Source: Alteromonas profundi (GTDB lineage Bacteria; Pseudomonadota; Gammaproteobacteria; Enterobacterales; Alteromonadaceae). From it: DNA of 64,000 nucleotides. A model generated the notes under the pieces. That model saw nothing but the letters and a program-made list of their open reading frames with translations. It had not been told where the DNA came from and did not search any database. The DNA is taken from assembly GCF_010500865.1 (NCBI RefSeq), contig NZ_JAAAWN010000002.1, positions 186,001-250,000 of the forward strand. The letters are read 5' to 3'. A program made the position numbers and the translations under genes. Below, piece after piece: positions 35,183 through 45,000 of the stretch (its first letter is position 1; each line of letters starts with the position of its first letter).

Positions 35183-35803
35183 TTAGGTTTCCGACAATTT
35201 GTCCAATGTTGTTGTGCAACTGTCGAGAAATATATCCATAAAGCACTTTACCTCTGGCATACTCGTTTCTAACGCTTTTAGCTTGCTGGTAAGGTGCTCT
35301 TCAACATGACAAAATTCATCGTTATTGAAGCGCAGTTCGTTTTTTGTTTTCACATAAGCTTGAAGAAGATCGGCAGCTTTGACAATAGCCTTGTATTCGG
35401 GGTCTACTTTCGACTGTACAATCAGCGATTCCATTTCATCGCGTAAATCTTCAGGCAAGGTAGCCAAGCACTCTTTCTCAGCTAAATTCTCAAGGGTCTT
35501 AAACGCTTTGGTAAACTCAGGGTTATGGTACTTGGTGTTAGTATTAATATCCTGGAGTTTGGTTTCTGACACTTCATGATATAACGCCAAGGTTGCCGCC
35601 CTTTCAGGGTTTAAATTGCCATTGAAGCGTTTATTTCTAATCACCGTAAGCAAATGCGCAATAACTGCCACTTGATGGCAATGCTCCGATACATTTTCTT
35701 CTTGAAAGCAATGCATTAATGCCCATCGTTCTAACAACGGCATTCTCGTTATCCATGCTAAAAATGTACTGGTTTGTTGACGAGGCTCTTGGTTTTCCGA
35801 CAC
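35183..35803 (-). CDS. yfbR: YfbR-like 5'-deoxynucleotidase, variant metal site
   Basis: YfbR removes the phosphate from deoxynucleoside 5'-monophosphates. GTG 35803 is the best start: it lies one base beyond the alaA stop, behind AGGGAG, and gives 206 residues, close to E. coli. ENVSEHCHQVAVIAHLL matches the first His motif, and AADLLQAYVK the late Asp. The second motif reads ALYHEVSETKLQDINTNTKYHNP: where YfbR has YHDASE, this protein has His76-Glu77 (codon GAA), so the metal-binding Asp is a Glu. The alaA-yfbR pairing is as in E. coli. Activity may be altered. Confidence 0.85.
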   Translation of the reverse strand: MSENQEPRQQTSTFLAWITRMPLLERWALMHCFQEENVSEHCHQVAVIAHLLTVIRNKRFNGNLNPERAATLALYHEVSETKLQDINTNTKYHNPEFTKAFKTLENLAEKECLATLPEDLRDEMESLIVQSKVDPEYKAIVKAADLLQAYVKTKNELRFNNDEFCHVEEHLTSKLKALETSMPEVKCFMDIFLDSCTTTLDKLSET

Positions 35804-35804
35804 C

Positions 35805-37025
35805 TTATGCTCCCTGTTGGTAATGATGGAAGAAGTTACCAATACGGTGAAGCGCGGGAACTAGCACATCGCTATGAGGTAAAAATACCAACCTAAAATA
35901 TACGCCATCGGTTAAATTAAACGCGCGCCCATGAACCAGTAGAATTTTTTCCTCACTGAGTAAGTCTAAAATCATTTGCTCATCGTTATGAATATTAAAT
36001 TTCTTTTCATCTACCCGGGCGAAGCAATACATAGCTCCTTTTGGTTTTACACAGTGGATCCCTTCAATTCCGTTTAGCATATTGGTGGCCACGTCACGCT
36101 GAATGCGAAGTCTGCCATTTTCTTGTACTAAATCGTTAATACTCTGGTATCCCCCTAAAGCAGTTTGAATGGCACTTTGGCAAGGTACGTTCGCGCACAT
36201 ACGCATGGAGGAAAGAATATTTAGCCCTTCAATATAGTCATTAGCAAGCCGTTTATTGCCGCTGACCACTAGCCAACCAGAACGAAATCCGGCGATACGG
36301 TAATTTTTAGATAAACCACCAAAAGTAACAAAGAATACATCATCGGCAAGCGATGCAATGCAGGTGTGCTTAGCATCATCGTACAAAATTTTATCGTATA
36401 TCTCGTCGCTAAATACCACCAACCCGTGTTCCCGCGCTATTTCTACCACACCTTGTAACAGCGCTTTGTCGTAAACTGCGCCAGTGGGGTTATTCGGGTT
36501 TATAAGCACAATTGCACGTGTTTTACTGGTGATTTTACTTTTTATGTCATCTAAGTCAGGAAACCATCCTGCTTGTTCGTCGCAGCGGTAATGAACAGGA
36601 GAGCCAGAGGATAGGCTAACAGCCGCAGTCCAAAGCGGGTAGTCTGGGCTAGGTATAAGCACTTCGTCACCATGATTAAGTAAGGCTTGCATCGCCATCA
36701 TAATCATTTCGCTTACGCCGTTGCCGATATAAACATCGTCCACTCGGATATCGCTGATGTTCTGCTGTTGGTAGTACTGCATCACTGCTACTCGCGCCGC
36801 GTATATACCCGTTGAATCCGAGTAACCTTGTGACGTGGGTAAGTTATGAATAACGTCTTTTACTATGTCATCGGGGGCTTCAAAGCCAAACGGGGCAGGG
36901 TTGCCTATGTTAAGCTTTAAAATACGATGGCCTTCATCTTCCATTTTTCTCGCTTGTGCCGCAATAGGGCCGCGAATGTCATAACAAACGTTATCTAATT
37001 TGTGAGAGCGTGATACAGTTTTCAT
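35805..37025 (-). CDS. alaA: Glutamate-pyruvate aminotransferase
   Basis: AlaA (YfbQ) is the main alanine-forming transaminase. The 406-residue fold-type I PLP enzyme has LNIGNPAPFGFEAPDDI at the start, the VINPNNPTGAVYD stretch with the cofactor Asn, EIYDKILYDDAKHTCIASL, and the PLP lysine in TFGGLSKNYRIAGFRSGW. Length matches. It forms a two-gene unit with yfbR, whose ribosome-binding site lies in its last codons. A 366-base upstream gap separates it from the divergent DUF2189 gene. Confidence 0.94.
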   Translation of the reverse strand: MKTVSRSHKLDNVCYDIRGPIAAQARKMEDEGHRILKLNIGNPAPFGFEAPDDIVKDVIHNLPTSQGYSDSTGIYAARVAVMQYYQQQNISDIRVDDVYIGNGVSEMIMMAMQALLNHGDEVLIPSPDYPLWTAAVSLSSGSPVHYRCDEQAGWFPDLDDIKSKITSKTRAIVLINPNNPTGAVYDKALLQGVVEIAREHGLVVFSDEIYDKILYDDAKHTCIASLADDVFFVTFGGLSKNYRIAGFRSGWLVVSGNKRLANDYIEGLNILSSMRMCANVPCQSAIQTALGGYQSINDLVQENGRLRIQRDVATNMLNGIEGIHCVKPKGAMYCFARVDEKKFNIHNDEQMILDLLSEEKILLVHGRAFNLTDGVYFRLVFLPHSDVLVPALHRIGNFFHHYQQGA

Positions 37026-37391
37026 GGTCTATCTGGTTGATTTACGTACCATGAGAGTATCGCAAAGTGTATAGGGTTGCTAAGCCTTATTTGCCGCTAA
37101 AAGAGAAAAATTCCCCACTTGTATAATATATCAACACTTTCGTGCAGAATATGACCTCAACCAGGCATCTAGTGCAAAATTATTGCGTAAAATGGGGCCA
37201 AATATCGATTTATATTTTTTAGCGTTAACGGTTTTTCCGTGACGTCACGCTATCTACCCGCCATCTATGCTACTAAAGTTTAAAATTGCTGTTAAAAATT
37301 TGTGAAGTTGGCATTCTGTGCCTATCGTAATAATAAGGCGTAATGTTTTTACGCCCACTATTTACGGTTTAGGATTAGAGGTCATAGAGAT
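37026..37391. other. Divergent control region, alaA and DUF2189 gene
   Basis: No gene was seen. GGCGTAA (37337-37343) pairs with TTACGCC (37349-37355) as a small hairpin in the leader of the rightward gene. A TTGTATAATATA stretch near 37120 is a candidate -10 region. CCGTGACGTCACG near 37235-37247 holds a short palindrome. Confidence 0.3.
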
Positions 37392-38186
37392 ATGTCGCAC
37401 CAATTTAAAGAAACCCCCGAAAATGCAATTACCCAAAGCGGTATTGCCCGTGTAATACCTTGCAAAGAGCTAGAAGTAGGGGATCCAATTAAGTGGCTTT
37501 CCTTAGCGCTGCGAGATGCGTTACGTACCCCCGTACTTACCGCTATTTATGGAGTTATATTCGCTATCATTCCGTGGTTTATTATGTATCTTGTAGAAAT
37601 GACAGGGTGGCATCTGGTTATTTTACCCGCCATAGTGTGTTTTATGCTGTTAGGGCCATTTCTCGCTGCCGGTCTTTACGATATAAGCTGGGAACTCGAA
37701 AAAGGGCACAAGCCTACTTTTATGCACTCGCTTCGTGCCATGCGCCGAAACGCTGTAAATGAATGGGGGTTTGGTATTTTACTTATGGTGATGATGATTT
37801 TTTGGCTGCGGGTGGCCTCGCTTATCCATGCGCTCTATCCCCCGTACTCTGAAAACACTTTAGAAACCTTATTACCTTTCTTGTTTTTAGGTTCAATAGT
37901 AGGGGCGGTGTTTAGTATAGGTATGTTATTTATTACCGCCTTTACACAACCAATACTAATGGAGCGAAAAGTAGACCTAGCCACCGCTGTGCTTACTAGT
38001 GTTAATGCAGTATGGGTAAACAAGGTACCTATGCTTATTTGGGGGGCAATTATATTTAGTGCGGTAGCCATTGGTTACATCACCGGCTTTGTAGGCTTTA
38101 TTGTGCTAATGCCCCTAATTGGCTATGCTTCGTGGCACGCCTATATAGACGCAATTTCAACGAAACGGGCAAGAAAGTTCGTTTAA
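37392..38186 (+). CDS. DUF2189 family membrane protein
   Basis: The 264-residue inner-membrane protein has six hydrophobic segments and matches DUF2189 in layout: a short soluble N-terminus (SGIARVIPCKELEVGDPIKWLSLALRDALRTPVLTAIYG), LGPFLAAGLYDISWELEKGHKPTF with an invariant-looking Gly-Pro and Glu, then ITAFTQPILMERKVDLATAVLTSVNAVWVN. Members often lie near respiratory genes, as here with the caa3 operon a few kilobases away, but their role is unknown. Confidence 0.85.
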   Translation: MSHQFKETPENAITQSGIARVIPCKELEVGDPIKWLSLALRDALRTPVLTAIYGVIFAIIPWFIMYLVEMTGWHLVILPAIVCFMLLGPFLAAGLYDISWELEKGHKPTFMHSLRAMRRNAVNEWGFGILLMVMMIFWLRVASLIHALYPPYSENTLETLLPFLFLGSIVGAVFSIGMLFITAFTQPILMERKVDLATAVLTSVNAVWVNKVPMLIWGAIIFSAVAIGYITGFVGFIVLMPLIGYASWHAYIDAISTKRARKFV

Positions 38187-38549
38187 ACTGTAGTTTTATT
38201 ACACCATATTTGACATTTTTAATGTCAAATATGGTGAAGGATAATAATTTTTTTGTAAAACTTTCATTAATGGCAGCATTTTTAACCGCCATTTCGACTA
38301 AAGTATTAGAACAACTTTTCTTTAAAACTGATTGTTCTATACCTGTAAGTAATAATAAGATTTGCATTATCTTTACAAATCAGTAGCTTGGCGTGTTAAG
38401 AAGTTAGTAACATCTCCCTTTACCGCTAATTTACCTTGCCGATACAATCTTTCAACAGAAAAATTCTTATGTTTGGTGCATAACTAAAGGGCGTTCTGAA
38501 TTAATCAGAGCGCGAAACCTTTGCTTGTTCCACTCATGGGGATTGAAAA
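38187..38549. other. 363-base gene-free stretch with a long hairpin
   Basis: Contains the perfect 16-base-pair hairpin at 38202-38236 and the promoter region of the DUF3718 gene. A run ATAATAATTTTTTTG follows the hairpin. I see no other structure or gene. Confidence 0.4.
38202..38236. terminator. 16-bp perfect AT-rich hairpin
   Basis: CACCATATTTGACATT (38202-38217) pairs exactly with AATGTCAAATATGGTG (38221-38236), loop TTT, 16 bases after the DUF2189 stop. The T run comes 13 bases late, so the role as terminator is likely but not certain. Confidence 0.5.
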
Positions 38550-38870
38550 ATGAAACTGCTTAAAACGCTTTTTGCTACTGCAACTATTGCTTGCGCACTA
38601 AACGCAAATGCTGCTGGTCCACAAAAGAATGTTCGCTTTGTTGGCGACACTCAATATGCGGGTTTTTGTAAGGCTATTGTACTTGATGATATTAAAGTGC
38701 TTCGCTCTAGTCTTTCACGAGGTGTAGGCCGAATTGGTAGTAGCCAACGTGAAGTACTTCGTATGGTAACGTCTGAAGACGGTTTAACGTGTAACGGCGT
38801 TAATCTATTGGACTTCGCAGTAAAACGAGAAGCCAATGAAGTGCGTGAATACCTAACTTCACGTAGTTAG
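38550..38870 (+). CDS. Exported DUF3718-type small protein
   Basis: The 106-residue protein has a clean signal peptide (MKLLKTLFATATIACALNANAA) and a short mature part with two Cys residues (YAGFCKAIVL and DGLTCNGVNLLDFAVKREANEVREYL), which fits DUF3718, a family of small periplasmic proteins in Alteromonas and Shewanella relatives. The spaced Cys pair probably forms a disulfide. The function is unknown. It is monocistronic, with a strong TGGGGATTGAAAA ribosome-binding region. Confidence 0.75.
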   Translation: MKLLKTLFATATIACALNANAAGPQKNVRFVGDTQYAGFCKAIVLDDIKVLRSSLSRGVGRIGSSQREVLRMVTSEDGLTCNGVNLLDFAVKREANEVREYLTSRS

Positions 38871-38889
38871 TTTAATGGGTTGCCTAAAC

Positions 38890-38928
38890 AAGCGGGCGGT
38901 ATCGTGTGTTCAACACAACCCCCCGCTT
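38890..38928. terminator. Hairpin between convergent genes
   Basis: AAGCGGG (38890-38896) pairs with CCCGCTT (38922-38928) with a further inner GTGTT/AACAC pairing. It lies between the DUF3718 gene and the end of the RND gene and may serve both. Confidence 0.5.
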
Positions 38929-38986
38929 TAGCCTGTTTATCTTAGAATACGTATTAAAAGAACAGCGTTAACCCATTACACGCTCG

Positions 38987-41900
38987 TTATATTTTTGCCC
39001 ACCTCTGTACCCGAGCACGACTTCGTAACACCATCCCTTGCGTATGAAACCGCAGCTTAAGCAGCAATATATAGGCAAGCGGAACTAAAAATAAACTCGT
39101 CAACGTAGAAAAAAGTAAGCCGCCGATAATAGCAATGGCCATAGGCGCATATGGCGGGCCATCACCGCCTATTCTAGTTGCCCCCATAGCAAGTGGCACT
39201 AAGCCTAAGACGGTGGTTGCCACTGTCATTAGAATAGGTCGAATTCTTGAAACTGACCCTTGTACCACCGCGGTATATAAATCAAATCCTTGATCGACAA
39301 ATTGGTTGATTCTATCGACCAATACAATGCCGTTATTCACCACAATTCCCATAAGCACCAGCATGCCAATCATGCCCATAACTGACATCGGCGTACCAGT
39401 TATCATGAAGGCCCAAAAGACCCCCGTAAATGAAAATAACAACGACGTAATAACAGAGGTGGGTAATATCAAAGACTCAAATAGGGCCGCCATAACCACA
39501 TAAATCATACATACCGCTAATAACATGTTCATTTGCATCACGCTGCTCGCTTCATCTTGACGGGTAAAACTACCGTCTAAGGTCCAACTATAGCCAGCCG
39601 GTAGACTTACATGAGCTAAGGCTTGTTCGATACGTTCCCGTGCTTGTCCTATAGTCGTGTCTTCATTTAAATTGGCGCCAATTTCAAGGGCCGTTTGGCG
39701 ATAACGCCGGTTAATTTGTGACAGCTGCTGAACGGTCTTAAAGCTTGCCACCATTGATAAGGTTATAGTGCGATTATTATTTATCCCAATAGTGAGATTT
39801 TTCAGTTCGTTAAGTGAAGCCTGAAGGGCATCGCTATATTTAAGTTGTACGTTAATTTCACCTGCAGCCCCATAGCGAAACGAGCGAAGGTTATCGCCTC
39901 GCAATGCGGTTGCAACCAATTCACTTATAGCATCGATGCTAATACCCAACCTATTCGCTTTTTCTCTGTCTATTTTTACTTGCACTTCGTCGCGGGTAGC
40001 GCCGGTGTCGGCTTTAACATCAGTTAAACCATCGATGTTTTGTAAAATAGGGATAAGCTGTTTGGATAAGGTATTCAATTGTGCCGATGATTCGCCAAGT
40101 AAGGTGAGTCGCACACCGCCGCCATTTCCACTGTCCCACTCGAACGAGGGACGGGCGCGCACAAACGCGGGCATGGCGTTTCGTATATCTTCCTTAAGGG
40201 CTGAAATACTAATAGGAAGGTCTTCATTAAGGGTAATGCCGCTTACTGCATAGCCGGGTCTAAAGTAACTGTAAACTTGTTTAATGTGGAAACGTTGTTG
40301 GTTTTCGTATAAGAAAGCTTCCATCTTATTTACCGTTTGTTCAACTTCATCTAAGCTGAAATTCTGGGTCATATGATAGTTAAGCCATACCCTTTCCTCA
40401 TTGTTATTGCCTTCATCATCTGAACTTACAACCTGCATAGGGATAGCGGTAGACAACAAGACAAGGATAGCCACGATGCTGGTCTTACCTTGGTTCTTGG
40501 TCACCCAAGTGAGTGCTTTTTCATATCTGCGCAGATAGCCTGATGGCTTCAAGGGGCTACGCTGGCCAATTGCTATCTTTGTGGTGAGCAGCGGAATAAG
40601 GGTTTTGGCGATAAGGAGTGATGCAAAAAGCGAAATACAAATAGCAATGGCCACGTGCTCTAAAAATACGGTGACATCTATTTTTACCCCCACAATATTG
40701 GGTAAAAATACGATGGCGGTGGTGGCTGTGCCAGCGATGACCGCCAGACTCACCTTATTTACGCCTTGTAGTGTGGCCGTAGTAATGTGTGGGTTGGTAG
40801 CGCGTTCCTGCGCGATACTTTCTGTTACCACTACGGCGTTATCCACCAGCATGCCAACAGCCAGCATAAGACCCATTAGCGAAAGAATGTTAAGTGTGTA
40901 CCCCAGCATGTACATTACCCCTAAAGTAATGCAAATAGAAAAAGGCACGGATAATACGACGATTAAGGTGGTGGTAAACTGGCGCAAGAATAGATAAAGC
41001 ACAACTAAAGATAGCAACGCGCCTAATAAGCCCGCGTTTAACAGATCAGATAATGACGATGTAACACTTTCGGCGGTGTCGTCCATAACAAATAAACTGA
41101 TCCCTTGGAACGCAGGATCTGATTTTGCTGACTCGATAACCTTCATTACCGCAGCTGATACTTCAACTAAGTTGCTGTTAGATTCTCGAAATACGTTGAA
41201 GCCTACCGCAAATGTTCTGTCAAGATGTCGGCCTTCACTGCGCTTAGGGAGTTCATATCTCACCTCTGCGATATCCGATAAGCGCAGATTGGGGCCCACT
41301 GGCATATCTTTAAAGTCGGCAAGGTGTGTGAACTCACCTTGCGGATTCACTAGCGTCTTTTGACTATCGCCATACATATAGCCAGCAGTTTGAGAAAAAT
41401 TAGCTGCTTTTAACCGCGCGCGAAGCGCTGCGACATCTACACGGTGGGCAGCTAGCTTCTTTGCGTCTAAACGCACGGTGATTTGGCGTTTCATGGTGCC
41501 ATACAATTCTACTTTCGAAACGCCTTCCACCCGCTCTAATGGGCGCTTTAAATTACGTTCAAGTAAGTCATAGGCGTTCGATAAATCTCTATCGCTTGAA
41601 ACTCTAAGCTGAAAGATAGGCATGTCACTGGTATTAAACTTGTACACGAGAATACGTTCTACATCGTCTGGCAGTAAATGACGGATGGCGTCTATTTTCT
41701 CTCGTGCTTCAATACTTTTGGCTTTTAAGTTCTCATTCCAATCAAACTCCACCACAATCTCTGCTCTATTATCGAAACTTCTGGCCCGTAAGTGCTTTAT
41801 CCCCGACATCGTTGCGATGGTCTCTTCAACAGGCCGGGTGATCATAGTCTCAATTTCTACTGGCGTGGCGTCAGGGTAGGGGATCTCAATGACCATTTCG

Positions 41901-42052
41901 GGAATATCAATACCAGGAAATTTCTCCAACGGGAGCAGACGTCCTGCTGCAATGCCAAATATCAGCAGTGAAAAGAATAACATACCAATGGTAGTAGGGC
42001 GGTTAAGCGCAAAACGAGCAAGCGCGGCGCCTATTCCTTGAACCTTATTCAT
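38987..42052 (-). CDS. RND efflux permease, second subunit of a tandem pair
   Basis: A 1021-residue inner-membrane RND transporter with the usual two halves of six helices and large periplasmic loops. ATG 42052 is chosen (MNKVQGIGAALARFALNRP), overlapping the upstream permease gene by 8 bases. The first helix starts after PTTIGMLFFSLLIFG. VGMLVDNAVVVTE holds the proton-relay Asp. LMGIVVNNGIVLVDRI is the matching repeat in the second half, with Asn in place of Asp. Two adjacent, different permeases suggest a heteromer like MdtBC. No outer-membrane channel gene is nearby. Confidence 0.9.
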   Translation of the reverse strand: MNKVQGIGAALARFALNRPTTIGMLFFSLLIFGIAAGRLLPLEKFPGIDIPEMVIEIPYPDATPVEIETMITRPVEETIATMSGIKHLRARSFDNRAEIVVEFDWNENLKAKSIEAREKIDAIRHLLPDDVERILVYKFNTSDMPIFQLRVSSDRDLSNAYDLLERNLKRPLERVEGVSKVELYGTMKRQITVRLDAKKLAAHRVDVAALRARLKAANFSQTAGYMYGDSQKTLVNPQGEFTHLADFKDMPVGPNLRLSDIAEVRYELPKRSEGRHLDRTFAVGFNVFRESNSNLVEVSAAVMKVIESAKSDPAFQGISLFVMDDTAESVTSSLSDLLNAGLLGALLSLVVLYLFLRQFTTTLIVVLSVPFSICITLGVMYMLGYTLNILSLMGLMLAVGMLVDNAVVVTESIAQERATNPHITTATLQGVNKVSLAVIAGTATTAIVFLPNIVGVKIDVTVFLEHVAIAICISLFASLLIAKTLIPLLTTKIAIGQRSPLKPSGYLRRYEKALTWVTKNQGKTSIVAILVLLSTAIPMQVVSSDDEGNNNEERVWLNYHMTQNFSLDEVEQTVNKMEAFLYENQQRFHIKQVYSYFRPGYAVSGITLNEDLPISISALKEDIRNAMPAFVRARPSFEWDSGNGGGVRLTLLGESSAQLNTLSKQLIPILQNIDGLTDVKADTGATRDEVQVKIDREKANRLGISIDAISELVATALRGDNLRSFRYGAAGEINVQLKYSDALQASLNELKNLTIGINNNRTITLSMVASFKTVQQLSQINRRYRQTALEIGANLNEDTTIGQARERIEQALAHVSLPAGYSWTLDGSFTRQDEASSVMQMNMLLAVCMIYVVMAALFESLILPTSVITSLLFSFTGVFWAFMITGTPMSVMGMIGMLVLMGIVVNNGIVLVDRINQFVDQGFDLYTAVVQGSVSRIRPILMTVATTVLGLVPLAMGATRIGGDGPPYAPMAIAIIGGLLFSTLTSLFLVPLAYILLLKLRFHTQGMVLRSRARVQRWAKI

Positions 42053-45000
42053 GGGGGGCCTCCCAAGCGGCATCATTTACCGCCGTGGTCATAACCTTGG
42101 TGTCTAATAAGCTATAAAGCACAGGAAGCAATACTAAGGTGAGTAAGCTTGCGAACAGTAGGCCAAAAATTACGGTGATAGCCATAGGGGTTCTAATTTC
42201 GGCGCCTTCGCCTACTCCCATAGCCATGGGCGCTAAACCTAAAATGGTGGTAAGGGTTGTCATAGTGATAGGACGTAAACGGGACTGGCACGCATCAAAA
42301 ATAGCATCAGTTTTTTCCATGCCCTGTCTGCGCATCTGATTTATTCTATCCACCAAGACGATCGCATTATTCACCACTATGCCGCAAAGCATGATAAGCC
42401 CTATAAATACCACCACATTAAGAGGCGTATTTGTTATCCAAAGGCCATAGATCGACCCCGCTCCGGCTAGGGGCACAGCAAATAGAATTAACAGCGGATG
42501 TAGCAAAGATTCAAACTGCGAAGCCATGACGAGATACACCATAAATACAGCTAAGGCCAACGCAAGTTGTAGTGACCGAAAGCTATGCTGCATATCTTCA
42601 CTTTGTCCACTGATGTTCGCCCTAATCGTTATTGGCAGATCAATATTGCTAAGTAATCGCGATGCTTCAGCCACCGCTTCATCTAAATTTCCGGTGGCGA
42701 TATTGGTGGTAATAATTGCTACCCGCTGCTGGCCAATGCGGGTAATTTCGCTTGGACCCACACTCATGTAAACATCGGCCACGGCGCTTAAGGGAATAGG
42801 CTGGGAACCACCTGGGTTTATGATAATACCGCGCACATCGGCGGCATTATTGCGCTGACTGTCTTGGCTGCGTACCAACACATCAATTTTGCGGTCTTGT
42901 AAGCTGTATTGCGTTGCGACTTGCCCGCCTATTTTGGCGGTAACCAGGGCTGACACATCAGCGGCGCTTAAACCCAGTCGCGCCAGTTTGCCGTGATGGA
43001 ATGCAATCTTTAATTCAGGGTTACCTTCACGGATACTCGTCGTAATGTCAGTAAAACGGGCTGATTTCTTTAATGCCCCGGCCACCTGTTCACCACTTCT
43101 ACGCAGGTCAGTAAGGTCATAGCCTCTAAGCTCTATTTGCAAAGGCGCTGCAAAGGTGAATAAGGCGGGTTCAGAAAACTGTGCTTGTGCTTCAGGAAAT
43201 TGCTTAAGCGCCTCGCGGATCTGCTGTTTTAACGCATCTATTTGCGCGTCGCTGGTTCCGACACGGGTTACAATGTTTAACCGGCCCCAATGGTCGCCCC
43301 CCTGATTAGGCGAAGCGCTAATTAAGCTGCCTGTTCCCGCCATGGCATACGTACGTTTAACCGTGGTGTCTCCGTGGGCGACATGTGCAAGTGCGCTAAT
43401 GGTGGCATCGGTTGTTGAAAGCGGGGTACCCGCTGGCAGTGTTACGTCTACTGAAAACTCGCCTTGAGATAATACTGGAATGAGTTCCATGCCAAGCTTA
43501 GGTACTAAGACTACCGCGCCAGCGCTGGCTGCAAGGGTTAACGCTATCACCACTGTACGGGCCTTTAAACTAAGTACTAAGAGGGCTTGGTACCCGTTGG
43601 CAAGAAGGGTAAACCCTGCGTTGAACATGCGCGTTAGCGGGCGGAAAAATAACAGTAATGTTTTAGCCATTATGTGCCAGCCTCCGACTATAAGCGTAAT
43701 AAGTGCCGCAGGGAGATAGACAAATAGGGTTCGCAGTAGCATTTTTATCGGCCAACTGAGATAGTACAAGGCCCACTGCCAACGGCTATTCGGCTTTGTT
43801 GACGGGGCATGTTCAAAAGCGCTGTAATGCTGACGTTGCTTACTCGTTTTAGTGCGCGCCATTGCTGGGATAAGGGTAAGTGCTACTATTAACGACGCCG
43901 CAAGTGCGAAGGAAACAGTTAATGCTTGGTCACGGAAAAGTTGGCCAGCTATGCCTTCCACGAAAATGAGGGGAACAAACACCGCCATGGTGGTTAACGT
44001 GGACGCAATTATGGCGCCTGAAACCTCACGGGTCCCTGTGGCTGCCGGTGATGAAGAGGCAGATATATTGGTGTCAGAAAGTGCCAGGTTTCCGCCCTGA
44101 CGTCTTTTATGTCGGTCTATATTTTCGAGGACCACGATACTGTTATCCACCAGCAAACCTACCGCTAAGGCAATACCCCCTAAGCTCATCATATTAAGAC
44201 TGATATTATTAGCGTACATAAGATTAAAGGTGGCGATGACCGAAACGGGGATAGACACTGAAATAATTAGAGTCGCCCGAAAGTCCCGCAAAAATAGATA
44301 CAATATGAACATGGCCAATAGACCGCCAATGGCAGCTGCCGAGGTTACATTATCAATTGCCTGTTTAATAAAAACGCTTTGGTCATAAATTTGGCTTAAA
44401 CGGTATTGGGCGGGCAGATTTTGTTGTATTTCTTGTAAGCGAATATCTATTTTTCGCGCCACATCTACCGCGTTGGCATCGCCTTCCTTATAGAGGGCGA
44501 TTTCGATACCTTCTTCGTTGTCAAAGCGGGTAACCACATCACGATCTTTGTATGCGTTTCGAATTTCAGCAACGTCTTTTAATTGAATGTTCTTACCTTC
44601 GAAACGACCAATAAATAGGGTTTCTATGTCTTCAAGGCTTTCAAACTGGTTGAGTGTTCTTACCAAATACGCGTGTTCATCACTGGTGATCTGGCCCCCA
44701 GCAGCATTAACATTTTCAGCTTTAACACGCGCTATAATATCGGTAATAGGAATGGATAATTGGCTTGCCTTCCGTTGGTCCACCAGGATTTGTATCTGAT
44801 TTTCCAGGCCGCCTCCCACACGTACCGCCGCTACACCGTCAACCGATTCTAAGCCACGTTTTATTTGTTGTTCTGCGTATACGCGCAGGCGTTTCATAGC
44901 ACCTACAGATCGCGGTTCATTGCCAGTGGTGATTAGCCCCAGCTTAATAATTGGGTCTAAGCTTGGGTTAAACCGAAGGAGCCTAGGTTTATCGATATCC

